64,000 nt of DNA from Vibrio parahaemolyticus (GCF_900460535.1 NZ_UHIL01000002.1:1426001-1490000); one strand, 5' to 3'. Positions 41,709 to 51,004 are shown, numbered from the stretch's first letter. Made by a program: numbers and translations. Notes: generated by a model not told the origin, from the sequence alone.

Positions 41709-43076
41709 TTAAGCTGTCATCGGAACAAGTACCATAGTACCGATGATTACCGTCAATAGGCCAGCAAGCACAGGCACTGAAGTGCGTTTTACAACTTCAA
41801 ATGGGCTGATGTTCGCCATACCTGATGTCGCAACGATTACGCCAGATACTGGCGAGATGGTACGACCTAGGTTTGATGCTTGAAGCATAGGGATGATTAG
41901 GAACGCAGGGTTGATGCCCATTTTCGCCGCTAGAGAAGGCGCAAGTTCTACAAACGCATAGAAAGGCGCGTTACCAGAACCAGTAGCAATAGCCGCTGCA
42001 ACGGTTAGACCTGTTAGGATAAGCATTAGTGCAACGCCACCCGCACCTGCGTTATCGGCAAGGTGAAGTAGGTTATCGATAGCACCAATAGACATCAGAC
42101 CTTGTGCAAATACGCCTGCCGCCACCAACAACATCACAACGCCTTTAAATGCATCGGCCATGCCTGCGTAGCATGAATCCAAATCTTCAAGCGCTTTTTT
42201 GCCGTCGAATTTGTTCACGACATAATGGATAAGTGCGCCAAGGAAAATAGAACCCACAACGATGGTGTAGATATCTAGACTAAGACCAGGAATCGTACGG
42301 CCATTAAATAGGAACACACCGATGATTGGTAAGAATGGTAGTGCTGCGTAAAACGCTGGTGCATCTGCTTTAATTTCTGATACGTCGATTTTTTCCATCG
42401 GCGTATTTTCTTTCTTATCTAGGTATTTGTTCCAGAAGAAAGCTGCTGCCGCCATTACGACGATTGCACAAATCGAAACAGGAAGAACAGTTTGTACCGC
42501 AAACACATCTAGCGCCAAGCCAGACTTTTCTGCAGCAATAACAACGTCACCTGAAGTAGGAGAAAGAATAATAGCAGCAGGAGATGCACACACTGCCACA
42601 GCCGCAGGACGAGAGATACCCATCGCAACCATCATTGGGAATAGGGTTGCCATCAATAAAACGCCAAGGCCTGTTGCAGAGCTCACCGCTAGAGACATCA
42701 AACACGCCACAATGTAAGCCGCTACCAAAAGGACATAAGGAGACTTGATAACAGAAAGCGGTTTAGAGAACTGTTTCACGACAACGTTGTTCGCGCCGAT
42801 GTGAGTCATGTAAGAAGCGAAACCACATAGCAACATGATTTGCATACCAAGGCCGCCGCCACGGTATTGCAGCATGTATTTCACGTATTCTAGCGAGTCT
42901 GTCACCATGTTACCGGTTGAGGTGATGCTTGATGGCAGAACGTCATGGCCCAAAAAGCCAGTCATAAGAAGCAAACTGATACCGGCGGTTAAAAGTACGC
43001 CAGCTGCCTTGTAACCTTTGACAATGAAATAGCCCACCGCAATGGTTACTACCAAGCCAATTAAGAGCTCTAGCAT
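41709..43076 (-). CDS. dcuC: Anaerobic C4-dicarboxylate transporter DcuC
   Basis: 455 residues, highly similar by eye to E. coli DcuC: MLCGFASYMTHIGANNVVVK, AVSSATGLGVLLMATLFPMM, ASPAAIILSPTSGDVV, TGSGNAPFYAFVELAPSL and MLQASNLGRTISPVSGVIVA. It exports succinate or exchanges C4-dicarboxylates during fumarate respiration or fermentation in the inner membrane. The ATG has a GGAG Shine-Dalgarno. A possible CRP site lies about 270 bases upstream. Single gene with terminator. Confidence 0.95.
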   Translation of the reverse strand: MLELLIGLVVTIAVGYFIVKGYKAAGVLLTAGISLLLMTGFLGHDVLPSSITSTGNMVTDSLEYVKYMLQYRGGGLGMQIMLLCGFASYMTHIGANNVVVKQFSKPLSVIKSPYVLLVAAYIVACLMSLAVSSATGLGVLLMATLFPMMVAMGISRPAAVAVCASPAAIILSPTSGDVVIAAEKSGLALDVFAVQTVLPVSICAIVVMAAAAFFWNKYLDKKENTPMEKIDVSEIKADAPAFYAALPFLPIIGVFLFNGRTIPGLSLDIYTIVVGSIFLGALIHYVVNKFDGKKALEDLDSCYAGMADAFKGVVMLLVAAGVFAQGLMSIGAIDNLLHLADNAGAGGVALMLILTGLTVAAAIATGSGNAPFYAFVELAPSLAAKMGINPAFLIIPMLQASNLGRTISPVSGVIVATSGMANISPFEVVKRTSVPVLAGLLTVIIGTMVLVPMTA

Positions 43077-43346
43077 AGGGGTCTCCAGATGTTATGAAAA
43101 AAAGAAAGATTCTGTTTCAATTTATGACAAGGAATTTACAGAATTCTTAACTGTGGCACGAGGCTAATCTGGGACTTGCATGATCTAAAACAAATAATAA
43201 TTTAATAATTAAATCCGACAGATTCTCTTGTTTCAATTTCGTTTTGTAGGTGTTATGCGCTGGTTTTTTGAGTTTTAATGGAAGGAAAATATAAGCAGAT
43301 TGGTGAATGAAATGCTGATGGAATAATTAAAAGTAATCGAAAAACA

Positions 43347-43368
43347 TTATTCGATTTAGATCACATTT
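43347..43368 (-). promoter_or_regulatory. Candidate CRP site upstream of dcuC
   Basis: On the minus strand AAATGTGATCTAAATCGAAT matches the left half of the 22-base CRP consensus perfectly (TGTGATCTAnATC) and the right half poorly. DcuC genes are known CRP/FNR-type targets in E. coli. Confidence 0.35.
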
Positions 43369-43389
43369 GTAACGGCTAAAATAAACAAA

Positions 43390-43415
43390 AAGCCCCGACT
43401 AAGCGGGGCTTATTC
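43390..43415 (-). terminator. Terminator of the acyl desaturase gene
   Basis: Stem AAGCCCCG / CGGGGCTT (43390-43397, 43404-43411), 6-base loop; T run on the minus strand. Confidence 0.88.
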
Positions 43416-43429
43416 AGCAACTTAATGCA

Positions 43430-44554
43430 TTATGCGTAACGACGGATCATCAAGTTCCAACTACGTTGTTGACGCTCAAACTCAGTTTTAAGTTGTTGAT
43501 ACTTCAATTTCGATACAGAGCACTCGTATTTCTTCACTACGTTCGCAGTTTTTTCACCGAGCAACTCTTTGCGTGCTTCGTAGTATTCCTGCATGTGGTG
43601 AACCAATGCATCAAACTCTTGCTGAAGTTGATCGAGAACTGTTTGCGCATTGGGTTTGGATTCCAGTTTCTCTTTCGCTTTTTTCAACAACTGGGTTGCT
43701 CGCGCTTTTTCAATTCGGAAAGTTGATGTAGTGCGAAGCTTGGACGTCAGCCCCAACCAAGAACAAGACTTGATCAGCCATTTAGTTGGATCGTAGTGCC
43801 ACCAATAAACACCATTGCGGTAGTCATTCTCAAAGATGTGGTGAAAATTGTGGTAACCCTCGCCAAAGGTAAAGAAGGCTAAGACACTGTTATCGCGGGC
43901 CGTATTTTTGTCCGTAAAAGTTTGCTTGCCCCAAACATGCGCCAAAGAGTTAATAAAGAAGGTTGTGTGATGGCTCAAGAACAGGCGAGCTGCGCCAACA
44001 ACCAGCAGCATTCCCCAAACATCCCCATAGATAAGACCCAAAGCTACAGGGAAAACGATATTAGTCAGCAAAGCTAACGGCACGTAATACTTGTGTTGCC
44101 ACATCACAATGCTATCGCGTTTTAGATCGCGGCAATTGGTGTACTCATTTTCTTTAGACTTATTGTAGTCGCGCAACATCCAGCCAATATGCGAATACCA
44201 AAAGCCACGTTTGGCGGAGTAGGGATCTTTGTCATTGTTATCGACATGTTTGTGATGCACTCGGTGATCAGAAGACCAATGTAATGCACTGTTTTGGAGA
44301 GAAAAAGCGCCGCCAATCGCGAAAATTGCACGTAATACAGGATGAGCTTCGTAAGTTTTATGGCTCCAAAGGCGATGATATCCCGCAGTAATCGACAGGT
44401 TAGTGAAACTGAATGCAAGGATACCCCAAATCAAGTGTTCCCAGCCCAGTCCATAATGATATGCGTACCAAGGCATTACAATAAACGTTAGAACAAAACT
44501 GGCTGAAAAAATCAATATATTCAACCAGATAAATGGTGGTTTGTTTTGATTCAC
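43430..44554 (-). CDS. Fatty acid (acyl-CoA-type) desaturase
   Basis: 374 residues, integral membrane di-iron desaturase. The three His boxes are present: HRLWSH (60-65), HRVHH (97-101, then HKHVDNNDKDPYS) and HNFHH (near 235) in GEGYHNFHHIF. TM segments flank them (WLNILIFSASFVLTFIVMPWY, LIWGILAFSFTNLSITAGY). Likely a Delta-9 desaturase that introduces a double bond into acyl chains; the C-terminal extension is helical and basic and unusual for the core family. GTG start with AGGAA upstream. A TetR-type operator-like dyad overlaps its promoter. Confidence 0.92.
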   Translation of the reverse strand: MNQNKPPFIWLNILIFSASFVLTFIVMPWYAYHYGLGWEHLIWGILAFSFTNLSITAGYHRLWSHKTYEAHPVLRAIFAIGGAFSLQNSALHWSSDHRVHHKHVDNNDKDPYSAKRGFWYSHIGWMLRDYNKSKENEYTNCRDLKRDSIVMWQHKYYVPLALLTNIVFPVALGLIYGDVWGMLLVVGAARLFLSHHTTFFINSLAHVWGKQTFTDKNTARDNSVLAFFTFGEGYHNFHHIFENDYRNGVYWWHYDPTKWLIKSCSWLGLTSKLRTTSTFRIEKARATQLLKKAKEKLESKPNAQTVLDQLQQEFDALVHHMQEYYEARKELLGEKTANVVKKYECSVSKLKYQQLKTEFERQQRSWNLMIRRYA

Positions 44555-44583
44555 TGAGGTATTCCTAACTTTGAGCTAACAAC

Positions 44584-44617
44584 TGTTCGCTAGAATATCA
44601 GCGAACACGTGTAAGTC
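44584..44617. promoter_or_regulatory. Operator-like dyad upstream of the desaturase
   Basis: TGTTCGCT (44584-44591) and AGCGAACA (44600-44607) form a perfect 8-bp dyad, and AGCGAACACGTGT continues with the palindromic core CACGTG. The AGCG-ACA-GTGT pattern resembles sites I recall for FabR-type regulators of unsaturated fatty acid genes; position 30-65 bases before the start fits repression. Confidence 0.45.
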
Positions 44618-44825
44618 AAATTAAAGTTAGATAAATGTGACTATTCTTGTTGAGCTGAGCCGGAATTCTAACTGGGATATTTTGCTTTTAATTTAATAAT
44701 GAGTAGTATTAAAAAATGAGCTATGGCTTGAGGTGTATGAAATCTACCAAGTAATTGGCTTTATAAAGGTGGAATATGCCAAGGCTCTGTGGAAAAGCAA
44801 AAATGTAAGAAAATAGGGATACGTA

Positions 44826-45374
44826 ATGGAATTACGATTAGCGGAATATAAGGACTATGAACGCATTGCTCAATTGCATGCGGACAGTTGGAAACGTCAC
44901 TACCGAGGCATTTTAACGAACACTTACCTGGACAGCGAAGCCATCGACGACAAATTGTTGATTTGGCAGACTCGCTTAACCAATCCTCCATTTAACCAAC
45001 ATATCGTTCTTGCAGAAGAGGGGGGCTTGTTACTCGGCTTTGTCTGTGTCTTCGGCAATCATGACTTTGAGCGCGGTACATTCATTGACGCTCTGCATGT
45101 TGATGATAGCTATCGTGGTCGTGGTATCGGCAAACAACTCTTGCTTGCCGTTGCAGAGTGGCAACAGCAATACTTCAAAGATTCAGGATTGTATCTAGAA
45201 GTAGTCTCGCAAAACACGTCAGCGATTTCGTTCTATCAACATATTGGTGGACAAGAATGCCAAGAGCGTACGTGGCGTGCTCCGGGCGGAACAGAAGTAA
45301 TGGAGAAAGTGTTCCGTTGGTCTAACGCGCAAGCGCTGGTAAGTGGCATTGAGGAAAACGTCATCTATTCATAA
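44826..45374 (+). CDS. GNAT-family N-acetyltransferase
   Basis: 182 residues with the GNAT motif A, IDALHVDDSYRGRGIGKQLLLAVAEW (acetyl-CoA binding, RGRGIG), and LEVVSQNTSAISFYQHIGG, typical motif B. AGGGA ribosome site. Cytoplasmic. Acyl acceptor unknown. Single gene with its own terminator. Confidence 0.92.
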   Translation: MELRLAEYKDYERIAQLHADSWKRHYRGILTNTYLDSEAIDDKLLIWQTRLTNPPFNQHIVLAEEGGLLLGFVCVFGNHDFERGTFIDALHVDDSYRGRGIGKQLLLAVAEWQQQYFKDSGLYLEVVSQNTSAISFYQHIGGQECQERTWRAPGGTEVMEKVFRWSNAQALVSGIEENVIYS

Positions 45375-45403
45375 CGCTTTCTAAGCGAAAGAACGGAGAC
45401 GAT

Positions 45404-45432
45404 AAGAGCAGCACTGACGCTGCTCTTTTTTG
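45404..45432 (+). terminator. Terminator after the GNAT gene
   Basis: Perfect 9-bp stem AAGAGCAGC / GCTGCTCTT (45404-45412, 45419-45427), loop ACTGAC, followed by T-rich sequence; convergent HAD gene behind it. Confidence 0.92.
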
Positions 45433-45460
45433 TTTGCGGGATAGTTAACAATCTGGCGAG

Positions 45461-46078
45461 TTAAAAAGACAGGCCCATTTCCTTTAACTCACTTTCACAT
45501 TGGCTCGCATTTTCAAACTGAATAGCAGCCATGCCCACCTGTTTAGCCCCTTCGACGTTGTAAGGCATATCATCCAGAAAAACGGTTTCTGATGGGTTTA
45601 AGTCGTAGCGGGAGAGAAGCGCTTGATAAATTTCCGGTTGAGGTTTTAAAAGTTCGACTTCGGCAGACACAATCGCGCCATCAAAAAGAGGCCAAAAATT
45701 GTACGTTGATTTTAAGTGTTCGACAATTTCTACAACATTATCAGTTAGTGCGTAGACACCGTAACCCGCTTGCTTCACCTTTTGTAAAAGCTCAACACTG
45801 CCGAACAGTTGAATCTGAGTCTGTTTTACGTAGTAGAAGAAACAGCAACATTCTTCAGCCGTTAAGTCGAGTTCTTGTTGGTAACGGTGTATTGCCTCTT
45901 CTTCGCTGATCAAACCTTTGTTGAGGTCTAGCCAAATCTTGTTTGAGAACAGTCTTTTCGCCATTTGTTCTGCGTCTACGGAATGACCAAATGTTAAGCG
46001 TACAATCTCTGGAGGTGACCAACGAACCAGTACGTTGCCGACATCGAAAACAACATTTTTAATTTGAGATCTTTCCAT
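45461..46078 (-). CDS. HAD-IA family hydrolase (YihX-like)
   Basis: 205 residues. HAD motif I is VVFDVGNVLVRWSP (Asp nucleophile), the cap domain follows with KIWLDLNKGLISEEEAI, motif II YALTDN, motif III Lys in LLKPQPEIYQALL and motif IV VFLDDMPYNVEGAKQVGM. This resembles YihX (alpha-D-glucose-1-phosphate phosphatase) in length and motifs; substrate is inferred only. GGTG ribosome site. Divergent from cqsS, 319 bases away. Confidence 0.9.
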   Translation of the reverse strand: MERSQIKNVVFDVGNVLVRWSPPEIVRLTFGHSVDAEQMAKRLFSNKIWLDLNKGLISEEEAIHRYQQELDLTAEECCCFFYYVKQTQIQLFGSVELLQKVKQAGYGVYALTDNVVEIVEHLKSTYNFWPLFDGAIVSAEVELLKPQPEIYQALLSRYDLNPSETVFLDDMPYNVEGAKQVGMAAIQFENASQCESELKEMGLSF

Positions 46079-46397
46079 AGAACACCTTTGATTTGTGAGT
46101 TGGGCAGAGTAATCAAACTAAGATGAGTGAGAACAACATTCGCGTTGCCCTCGCATAAGTTGATTCTACTTGAATCACAATAAAATAATATGCAATTGAA
46201 CTCGTTACCAAAAAATTCGTGAAATCAAGCTGAACTTAGATAAAAGACTGAATTTAAAGACAAGCATCGCGAATAAATTGACGGATTTCGCGCTGCTTAT
46301 ATTTGGCAAGTAATATATAATTACAAAACAACGTGATTATAAAAAAGATAGCAAGTCACAACTTTGAACGTCAGGCGGAGTAGACAAATTAGATAGT
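46079..46397. other. Divergent promoter region of the HAD hydrolase and cqsS
   Basis: 319 bases without an ORF. It holds the TGATTC-N5-GAATCA dyad at 46161-46177. The cqsS ATG has no close Shine-Dalgarno (GGAG is about 20 bases upstream). Confidence 0.45.
46161..46177. promoter_or_regulatory. Inverted repeat TGATTC-N5-GAATCA between the HAD gene and cqsS
   Basis: Perfect 6-bp arms with a 5-base spacer, about 80 bases before the HAD gene and 220 before cqsS. A candidate operator, no regulator assigned. Confidence 0.4.
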
Positions 46398-48446
46398 ATG
46401 GATTCGATACGTAAGGTATATGAGTACGCAGAGCCCAATTTAACATTAGTTGGTTGGATGGGATTTATTGGCTTCCCGCTCTACTACTTCGTTTGGGACT
46501 TCATGTTCCCGCAATCCTATGAAAACTTGCCGCTACGTTTGTTCTGTTCCGCACTGTTTTTTGGCATCATTTTTCGTAACCGTTTGTCGTCATCATGGCG
46601 AAAGTACGTGCATGTCTATTATCAAATAACGATTACGACCTGTTTACCTTTCTTCTTTTTTTATATGTTGCTCATGAATGATTGGTCCAATGTTTGGGTG
46701 ATGTCATTCATGTCGGCGATTTTCCTGCATATTTTGTTGGTTCATGTCACAAGGGTCATGTTTGCTCAGACGTTCGCTGGTATTGGTCTAGCGACGTTTT
46801 TTGCGTGGATCGCGAAAGGCTTTCATCTCGATATCACAATGGATTGGACGCATGTGCCGATATTTTTGTTTATTTATGTGTTTGGCAACATGTTCTATTT
46901 CCGAAATCAGGTCGAGCATGAAGCAAAAGTATCGCTCGCGAAGTCGTTTGGCGCTGGTATTGCTCATGAAATGCGTAATCCACTCAGTGGCTTATGTACG
47001 TCGATAGATGTTATTCAGTCTGTCTTGCCTAACAAAAAGGCGATGGGCAAAAAAGATCAGTATGTCATGAGTGGTGAAGACGTGACCTTGCTCCGTGAAG
47101 TGAGCGAAGATGCGATGAACATTATTCATTCAGGCAACGAGACAATCGATTTATTGCTCACATCGATTGATGAAAATCGCGTATCTCGCTCTTCCTTCAA
47201 AAGATATTCTGCTCAATCGGTGGTTGAAAAAGCCATTGAGAGTTTCAGTTATAAACGTTCGACAGACAGGTTCGCGATTTCATTCGATGCAAGAAGTGAG
47301 TTTGACTTTTTGGGTAGCGATACATTGTTAAAGTACGTCATGTATAACTTGTTTAAGAACGCATTTCATCATCGCAGTTCAGACGAGTTTCATATTCATG
47401 TGAGTATGCAGAGTAATGACACGGTCAACCAAATTGTAGTGACGGACAACGGATCAGGTATTGCGCCAGATGTGATTCGACATATCTTTCAGGACTTCTA
47501 TACCACAGGTAAATCGGGCAGTTATGGCCTTGGACTACCGTTTTGTAAGAAAGTCATGCGTTCGTTTGGCGGTAATATTAAGTGCATTTCCCAGCCGGGA
47601 GAGTGGTCACAGTTTACGTTGACTTTTCCGCCTATCACATCAGATACGGTAACGGAAATTAAAGATGAGCTGACCAAAATGAAATCAATTTTATTGGTCA
47701 GTAATCAAGACATTATCGTGCAAAAAATGGCAGATATTAGTCGCTTCATGGGATTTGATGTCACCGTTTTAGATGTAAAAAGCGTCTTTAAAAAGAAAGA
47801 ATACGAGTTTGAATTTGACCTGATATTCGTCGATGTGGAAAGCCTTGATGTTTTAGAAAACCAATTAGACAGAATCGAATCGTTACTTTCATTTACTGAA
47901 GCGCGTGTGGTGTATCTTTTTGAGCACAAACCTGCGCAACGAGCTAAAAAAGTTGGCCATGATCCGATTTGGGTAGAGACTCAGGCGTGGCTGCTAAACA
48001 CCAAAGCTACGATTGAACGTTTGCTTTATGATTCCACTTATATCTCTTCAACGTTGCCATCTGCGCCTTTAGATAAATCCATCAAACGAACCATCATGGT
48101 TGTGGATGATAACGAGTCTCTGCGTAAGTTTACGGCGATGTTGCTAGAGAAGCAGGGATTTGAAGTGGTACAAAAGGAAGATGGTCAGCAAGCATTGGAC
48201 ACTCTTGAAAAAGAAAATATCGATCTGATTTTGATGGATATTGAGATGCCAATCATGGATGGAGTAGAAGCGTCGCGACGTATCCGTAACTCAGAAAAGT
48301 CGTATGCATCGGTGCCGATTATTGCGCATACGGGAGACAGTTCTCCTGTAACGCTAGATAAAATAGGCTCATCCGGCATGTCCGACTTTATCGTTAAACC
48401 CGCTGATAAGAATCGCCTTTTCGATAAAATTGCTAACTGGATTTAA
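46398..48446 (+). CDS. cqsS: CAI-1 autoinducer sensor kinase/phosphatase CqsS
   Basis: 682 residues. Six or so TM segments in the first 170 residues (LVGWMGFIGFPLYYFVWDF onward), then HisKA with FGAGIAHEMRNPLSG (His190), an HATPase (LFKNAFHHR, DNGSGIAPDV, GSYGLGLPFCKK) and a C-terminal receiver domain with MVVDDNESLRKF and Asp614 in LMDIEMPIMDG. CqsS binds CAI-1 and switches from kinase to phosphatase, feeding LuxU/LuxO and the Qrr sRNAs. It is convergent with cqsA. All relay residues are intact. The last TM has Phe-rich sequence near NMFYFRNQ, where ligand-tail selectivity residues lie in V. cholerae (alignment needed). Confidence 0.94.
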   Translation: MDSIRKVYEYAEPNLTLVGWMGFIGFPLYYFVWDFMFPQSYENLPLRLFCSALFFGIIFRNRLSSSWRKYVHVYYQITITTCLPFFFFYMLLMNDWSNVWVMSFMSAIFLHILLVHVTRVMFAQTFAGIGLATFFAWIAKGFHLDITMDWTHVPIFLFIYVFGNMFYFRNQVEHEAKVSLAKSFGAGIAHEMRNPLSGLCTSIDVIQSVLPNKKAMGKKDQYVMSGEDVTLLREVSEDAMNIIHSGNETIDLLLTSIDENRVSRSSFKRYSAQSVVEKAIESFSYKRSTDRFAISFDARSEFDFLGSDTLLKYVMYNLFKNAFHHRSSDEFHIHVSMQSNDTVNQIVVTDNGSGIAPDVIRHIFQDFYTTGKSGSYGLGLPFCKKVMRSFGGNIKCISQPGEWSQFTLTFPPITSDTVTEIKDELTKMKSILLVSNQDIIVQKMADISRFMGFDVTVLDVKSVFKKKEYEFEFDLIFVDVESLDVLENQLDRIESLLSFTEARVVYLFEHKPAQRAKKVGHDPIWVETQAWLLNTKATIERLLYDSTYISSTLPSAPLDKSIKRTIMVVDDNESLRKFTAMLLEKQGFEVVQKEDGQQALDTLEKENIDLILMDIEMPIMDGVEASRRIRNSEKSYASVPIIAHTGDSSPVTLDKIGSSGMSDFIVKPADKNRLFDKIANWI

Positions 48447-48448
48447 AA

Positions 48449-48479
48449 CAGAGCTCAGGATTGAACTGAGCTCTGATCT
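48449..48479. terminator. Bidirectional terminator between cqsS and cqsA
   Basis: Perfect 10-bp stem CAGAGCTCAG / CTGAGCTCTG (48449-48458, 48466-48475), loop GATTGAA; on the minus strand it is followed by TTTT. Confidence 0.85.
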
Positions 48480-48523
48480 TTCACTGGAGCCAAGCGTAGG
48501 CTCAGCGTTCACTACGAATCAAC

Positions 48524-49705
48524 TTACACAAACTCTAAGTCGGGATGGTCAAATGCCTCCTGACAAGCCGATAAGACGTGATCCACTTGTTGAGCTGTCA
48601 TGTCGGCATTGACAGAAAATCGAATGATGTTCTTGTTTCTGCCCGTGGCCGGTCGACAAAACACCGCACCGAAAACGTCTCTTTCTTCAAGGAAATCGCG
48701 TACTCGTTCAGTGTTTCTCTCACTTCCACACTCAAGAGCAATAATCTGCGATTCGCTGCGAATGTTAAACCCAATACGTTTTAATCCGATGGCGAGTTCT
48801 TTGGCTCGCTTGAACAAACATTCACGTTTGTCGTCAGCCGCTTTAATTACCTCAAGTGTTTTTTCTAGACGCACGACTTCTTGCGGCAAAACCGTTGAGC
48901 TAAAAATCGCAGGATAGGCCACGAAGGGCAGCGATTGTGCTAGCTTGTTCGGGCCTAAAATCGCACCAGCGCGGTAGGCGAACGTTTTAGCCAAACTTAC
49001 GGTAACGAAATCCACCATCTGTGTTAGTCCCAGTTCTTGTAATAATCCAGAACCCTTTGGTCCGTGTGTGCCTAATGAATGGGATTCATCTACCACTAAG
49101 CCACAATCGAACTCCTTCGCCATTTCGTAGATGGCACGTAACGGGGCGATTGTGCCAATCGTGCTATACACAGAATCGACAACGATGATTCCCGCACCGT
49201 GGCGTTGGATCTGCTTGCGCAGATGATTCATGTTGTTGTGCATGAAAGGATGAATCTGCGCGCCAGCGGTGCGCGCTCCTTCCCACAACGACATATGAGC
49301 GAAAAAGTCGATGTATACGGGAACGTTTGGCGCGCAGATGGTTTGCAGTAAACCAATATTGGCTGCCCATCCTGATTGTGACAACAAACAACTTTCCATG
49401 CCGACAAACGTCGCTAGCTGGTGCTCAAAGGCGGGTTTTGATTGATCATCTTGCAAGAAGATTGCTGACATCACGACATTGTCATCTCGTTCAGAAATTG
49501 CGTCTCGATGCGCTTTCTGAATGAGCTCATTGTGAGAGAGTGAAAGGTAATCATTGCTTTGCATTACCACGGCATTTTCGGACGGTCGTTTGCCAAGAAC
49601 GAGGTGTTTTTGATTTTCGTTAGATTTGATTAAATCTTGAATATGGAAATTAAGGCGTTCCTCGATAAAAGAGGGCAGTGGTTTAGTTTCGTTTTTAGTA
49701 CACAT
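48524..49705 (-). CDS. cqsA: CAI-1 autoinducer synthase CqsA
   Basis: 393 residues, PLP-dependent alpha-oxoamine synthase family. The PLP lysine is Lys240 in SLAKTFAYRAG; LVVDESHSLGTHGPKGSG (Asp206, His209) is the cofactor-binding motif; PSFIEERLNFHIQDLI at the N-terminus is CqsA-like. It makes the CAI-1 precursor from an acyl-CoA and S-adenosylmethionine. Convergent with its receptor gene cqsS, 78 bases apart, the usual vibrio arrangement. The 5' leader includes AGAGA ahead of the ATG; in vibrios the mRNA is a target of Qrr sRNAs, which I cannot test here. Confidence 0.94.
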   Translation of the reverse strand: MCTKNETKPLPSFIEERLNFHIQDLIKSNENQKHLVLGKRPSENAVVMQSNDYLSLSHNELIQKAHRDAISERDDNVVMSAIFLQDDQSKPAFEHQLATFVGMESCLLSQSGWAANIGLLQTICAPNVPVYIDFFAHMSLWEGARTAGAQIHPFMHNNMNHLRKQIQRHGAGIIVVDSVYSTIGTIAPLRAIYEMAKEFDCGLVVDESHSLGTHGPKGSGLLQELGLTQMVDFVTVSLAKTFAYRAGAILGPNKLAQSLPFVAYPAIFSSTVLPQEVVRLEKTLEVIKAADDKRECLFKRAKELAIGLKRIGFNIRSESQIIALECGSERNTERVRDFLEERDVFGAVFCRPATGRNKNIIRFSVNADMTAQQVDHVLSACQEAFDHPDLEFV

Positions 49706-50059
49706 AATAAATCTCTTTGTGATTTGGAAAAACGCCAGCGCTGACCTTATTTATATTGAGGATTTTGGGGAGAGTGTCACTAATCAAGTTGCATAACTTT
49801 GCTAGCGCTTGCAAACTCGATATTTAAGGGTTGGATGGTGGCTGTAACTCCTTAGGCTACGGGGGTCTAAACTAGTTTGTGTTCAATAAATAAACATGGT
49901 TTTTTGTGGTTGTACGCCGTAAAAGATGTAGTACAAAATTGCACGTAAATACGACAAAAAGTGGTTACGTTGATGAGGCGGGGTTATCTAGTTGGGTGTA
50001 AAAGTGGCGGACAAAAAAGGCGCGAAAATCGCGCCTAGGAATAGAGTGAGAAAAAGAGC
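49706..50059. other. Intergenic region upstream of cqsA, downstream of ylqF
   Basis: 354 bases. The cqsA promoter and leader must lie here. The ylqF terminator is at 50018-50036. No ORF. Confidence 0.45.
50011..50036 (-). terminator. Terminator of ylqF
   Basis: Perfect 8-bp stem AGGCGCGA / TCGCGCCT (50018-50025, 50029-50036), loop AAA, followed on the minus strand by TTTTTTG. Confidence 0.9.
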
Positions 50060-51004
50060 TTAGCGTTTGTTACGTAAGTAACGTTTACGACGTTCTTCCT
50101 TACGTTTCGCTTTCTCTTCTTCTTTGCGAGCCGTTTCTATTTCGACTTCGATCAGTTCTTGAGTAATCATCTCAGGAAGCTCAAGAGTGATTTGTCCTAG
50201 TGTACCTTGTCGAAGCTCGTGAAGTAGAATCTCAGATACTTTATGAAGATCCACTCGGCCACCTGCTCGTAGCGCGCCGCGACGACGGCCAATTTCTTCC
50301 ATGATCTCAATGTCAGACTCTGGCAGCTCTTCGATTTGGTAACGTTCTTTTAGACGTTCTGGGTAATGCGCTGCTAGATACTCAACAGTGTAAAACGCAA
50401 CTTCGTCGTACTCCATTGCAGTATCTTTTACGGCACCCGTTGCCGCTAAACGGAAACCACTATGTGGGTTTTCCACTTTTGGCCAAAGAATCCCAGGAGT
50501 GTCAGACAGAACAATGCCGTTTTGTAAATTAATGCGTTGTTGGCGACGCGTTACCGCTGGTTGGTTACCTGTTACTGCGATAGTGCGACCAGCCAGTGTG
50601 TTGATGATGGTCGATTTACCCACGTTCGGGATGCCCATGATCATGGTACGAATGTTTTTACCAACTTCTTCACGGTGTGGCGCAAGCTTACGGCAAAGCT
50701 CCATAATTTTATGTACTTCTTGAGGCTCAGAAGTCGTAATTGCCATTGCTTTTACGTTTTGTTCTTTCTCAAGATGGTCAATCCACAGTTGCGTCAGCTC
50801 TGGATCAGCCAAATCGCGCTTGTTTAGCACTTTTACAACAGGCTTTTCACCGCGGATTTTTGAAATCATAGGGTTTTCGCTACTGAAAGGAATACGAGCA
50901 TCCAGTACTTCGATGATCACATCCACCTGCGGGATGGCTTCTTCGATCTCTTTACGCGCTTTGTGCATGTGGCCAGGAAACCACTGGATTGAGTTGTTAA
51001 CCAT
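50060..51004 (-). CDS. ylqF: Ribosome biogenesis GTPase YlqF (RbgA)
   Basis: 314 residues, circularly permuted GTPase: G4 NKRD (in VLNKRDLADPEL) precedes G1 GIPNVGKSTIINTL and G3 DTPGILWPK. N-terminus QWFPGHMHKARKEIEEAIPQ is the family signature. RbgA/YlqF acts in late assembly of the 50S subunit in Gram-positives; in vibrios the role is inferred. The C-terminal tail is strongly basic (KRKEERRKRYLRNKR), an RNA-binding feature. Single gene with terminator. Confidence 0.93.
   Translation of the reverse strand: MVNNSIQWFPGHMHKARKEIEEAIPQVDVIIEVLDARIPFSSENPMISKIRGEKPVVKVLNKRDLADPELTQLWIDHLEKEQNVKAMAITTSEPQEVHKIMELCRKLAPHREEVGKNIRTMIMGIPNVGKSTIINTLAGRTIAVTGNQPAVTRRQQRINLQNGIVLSDTPGILWPKVENPHSGFRLAATGAVKDTAMEYDEVAFYTVEYLAAHYPERLKERYQIEELPESDIEIMEEIGRRRGALRAGGRVDLHKVSEILLHELRQGTLGQITLELPEMITQELIEVEIETARKEEEKAKRKEERRKRYLRNKR

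Larger units (their letters stand above)
43077..43429. other. Intergenic region between dcuC and the desaturase gene
   Basis: 353 bases holding the dcuC promoter, the candidate CRP site and the desaturase terminator. No ORF. Confidence 0.5.
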
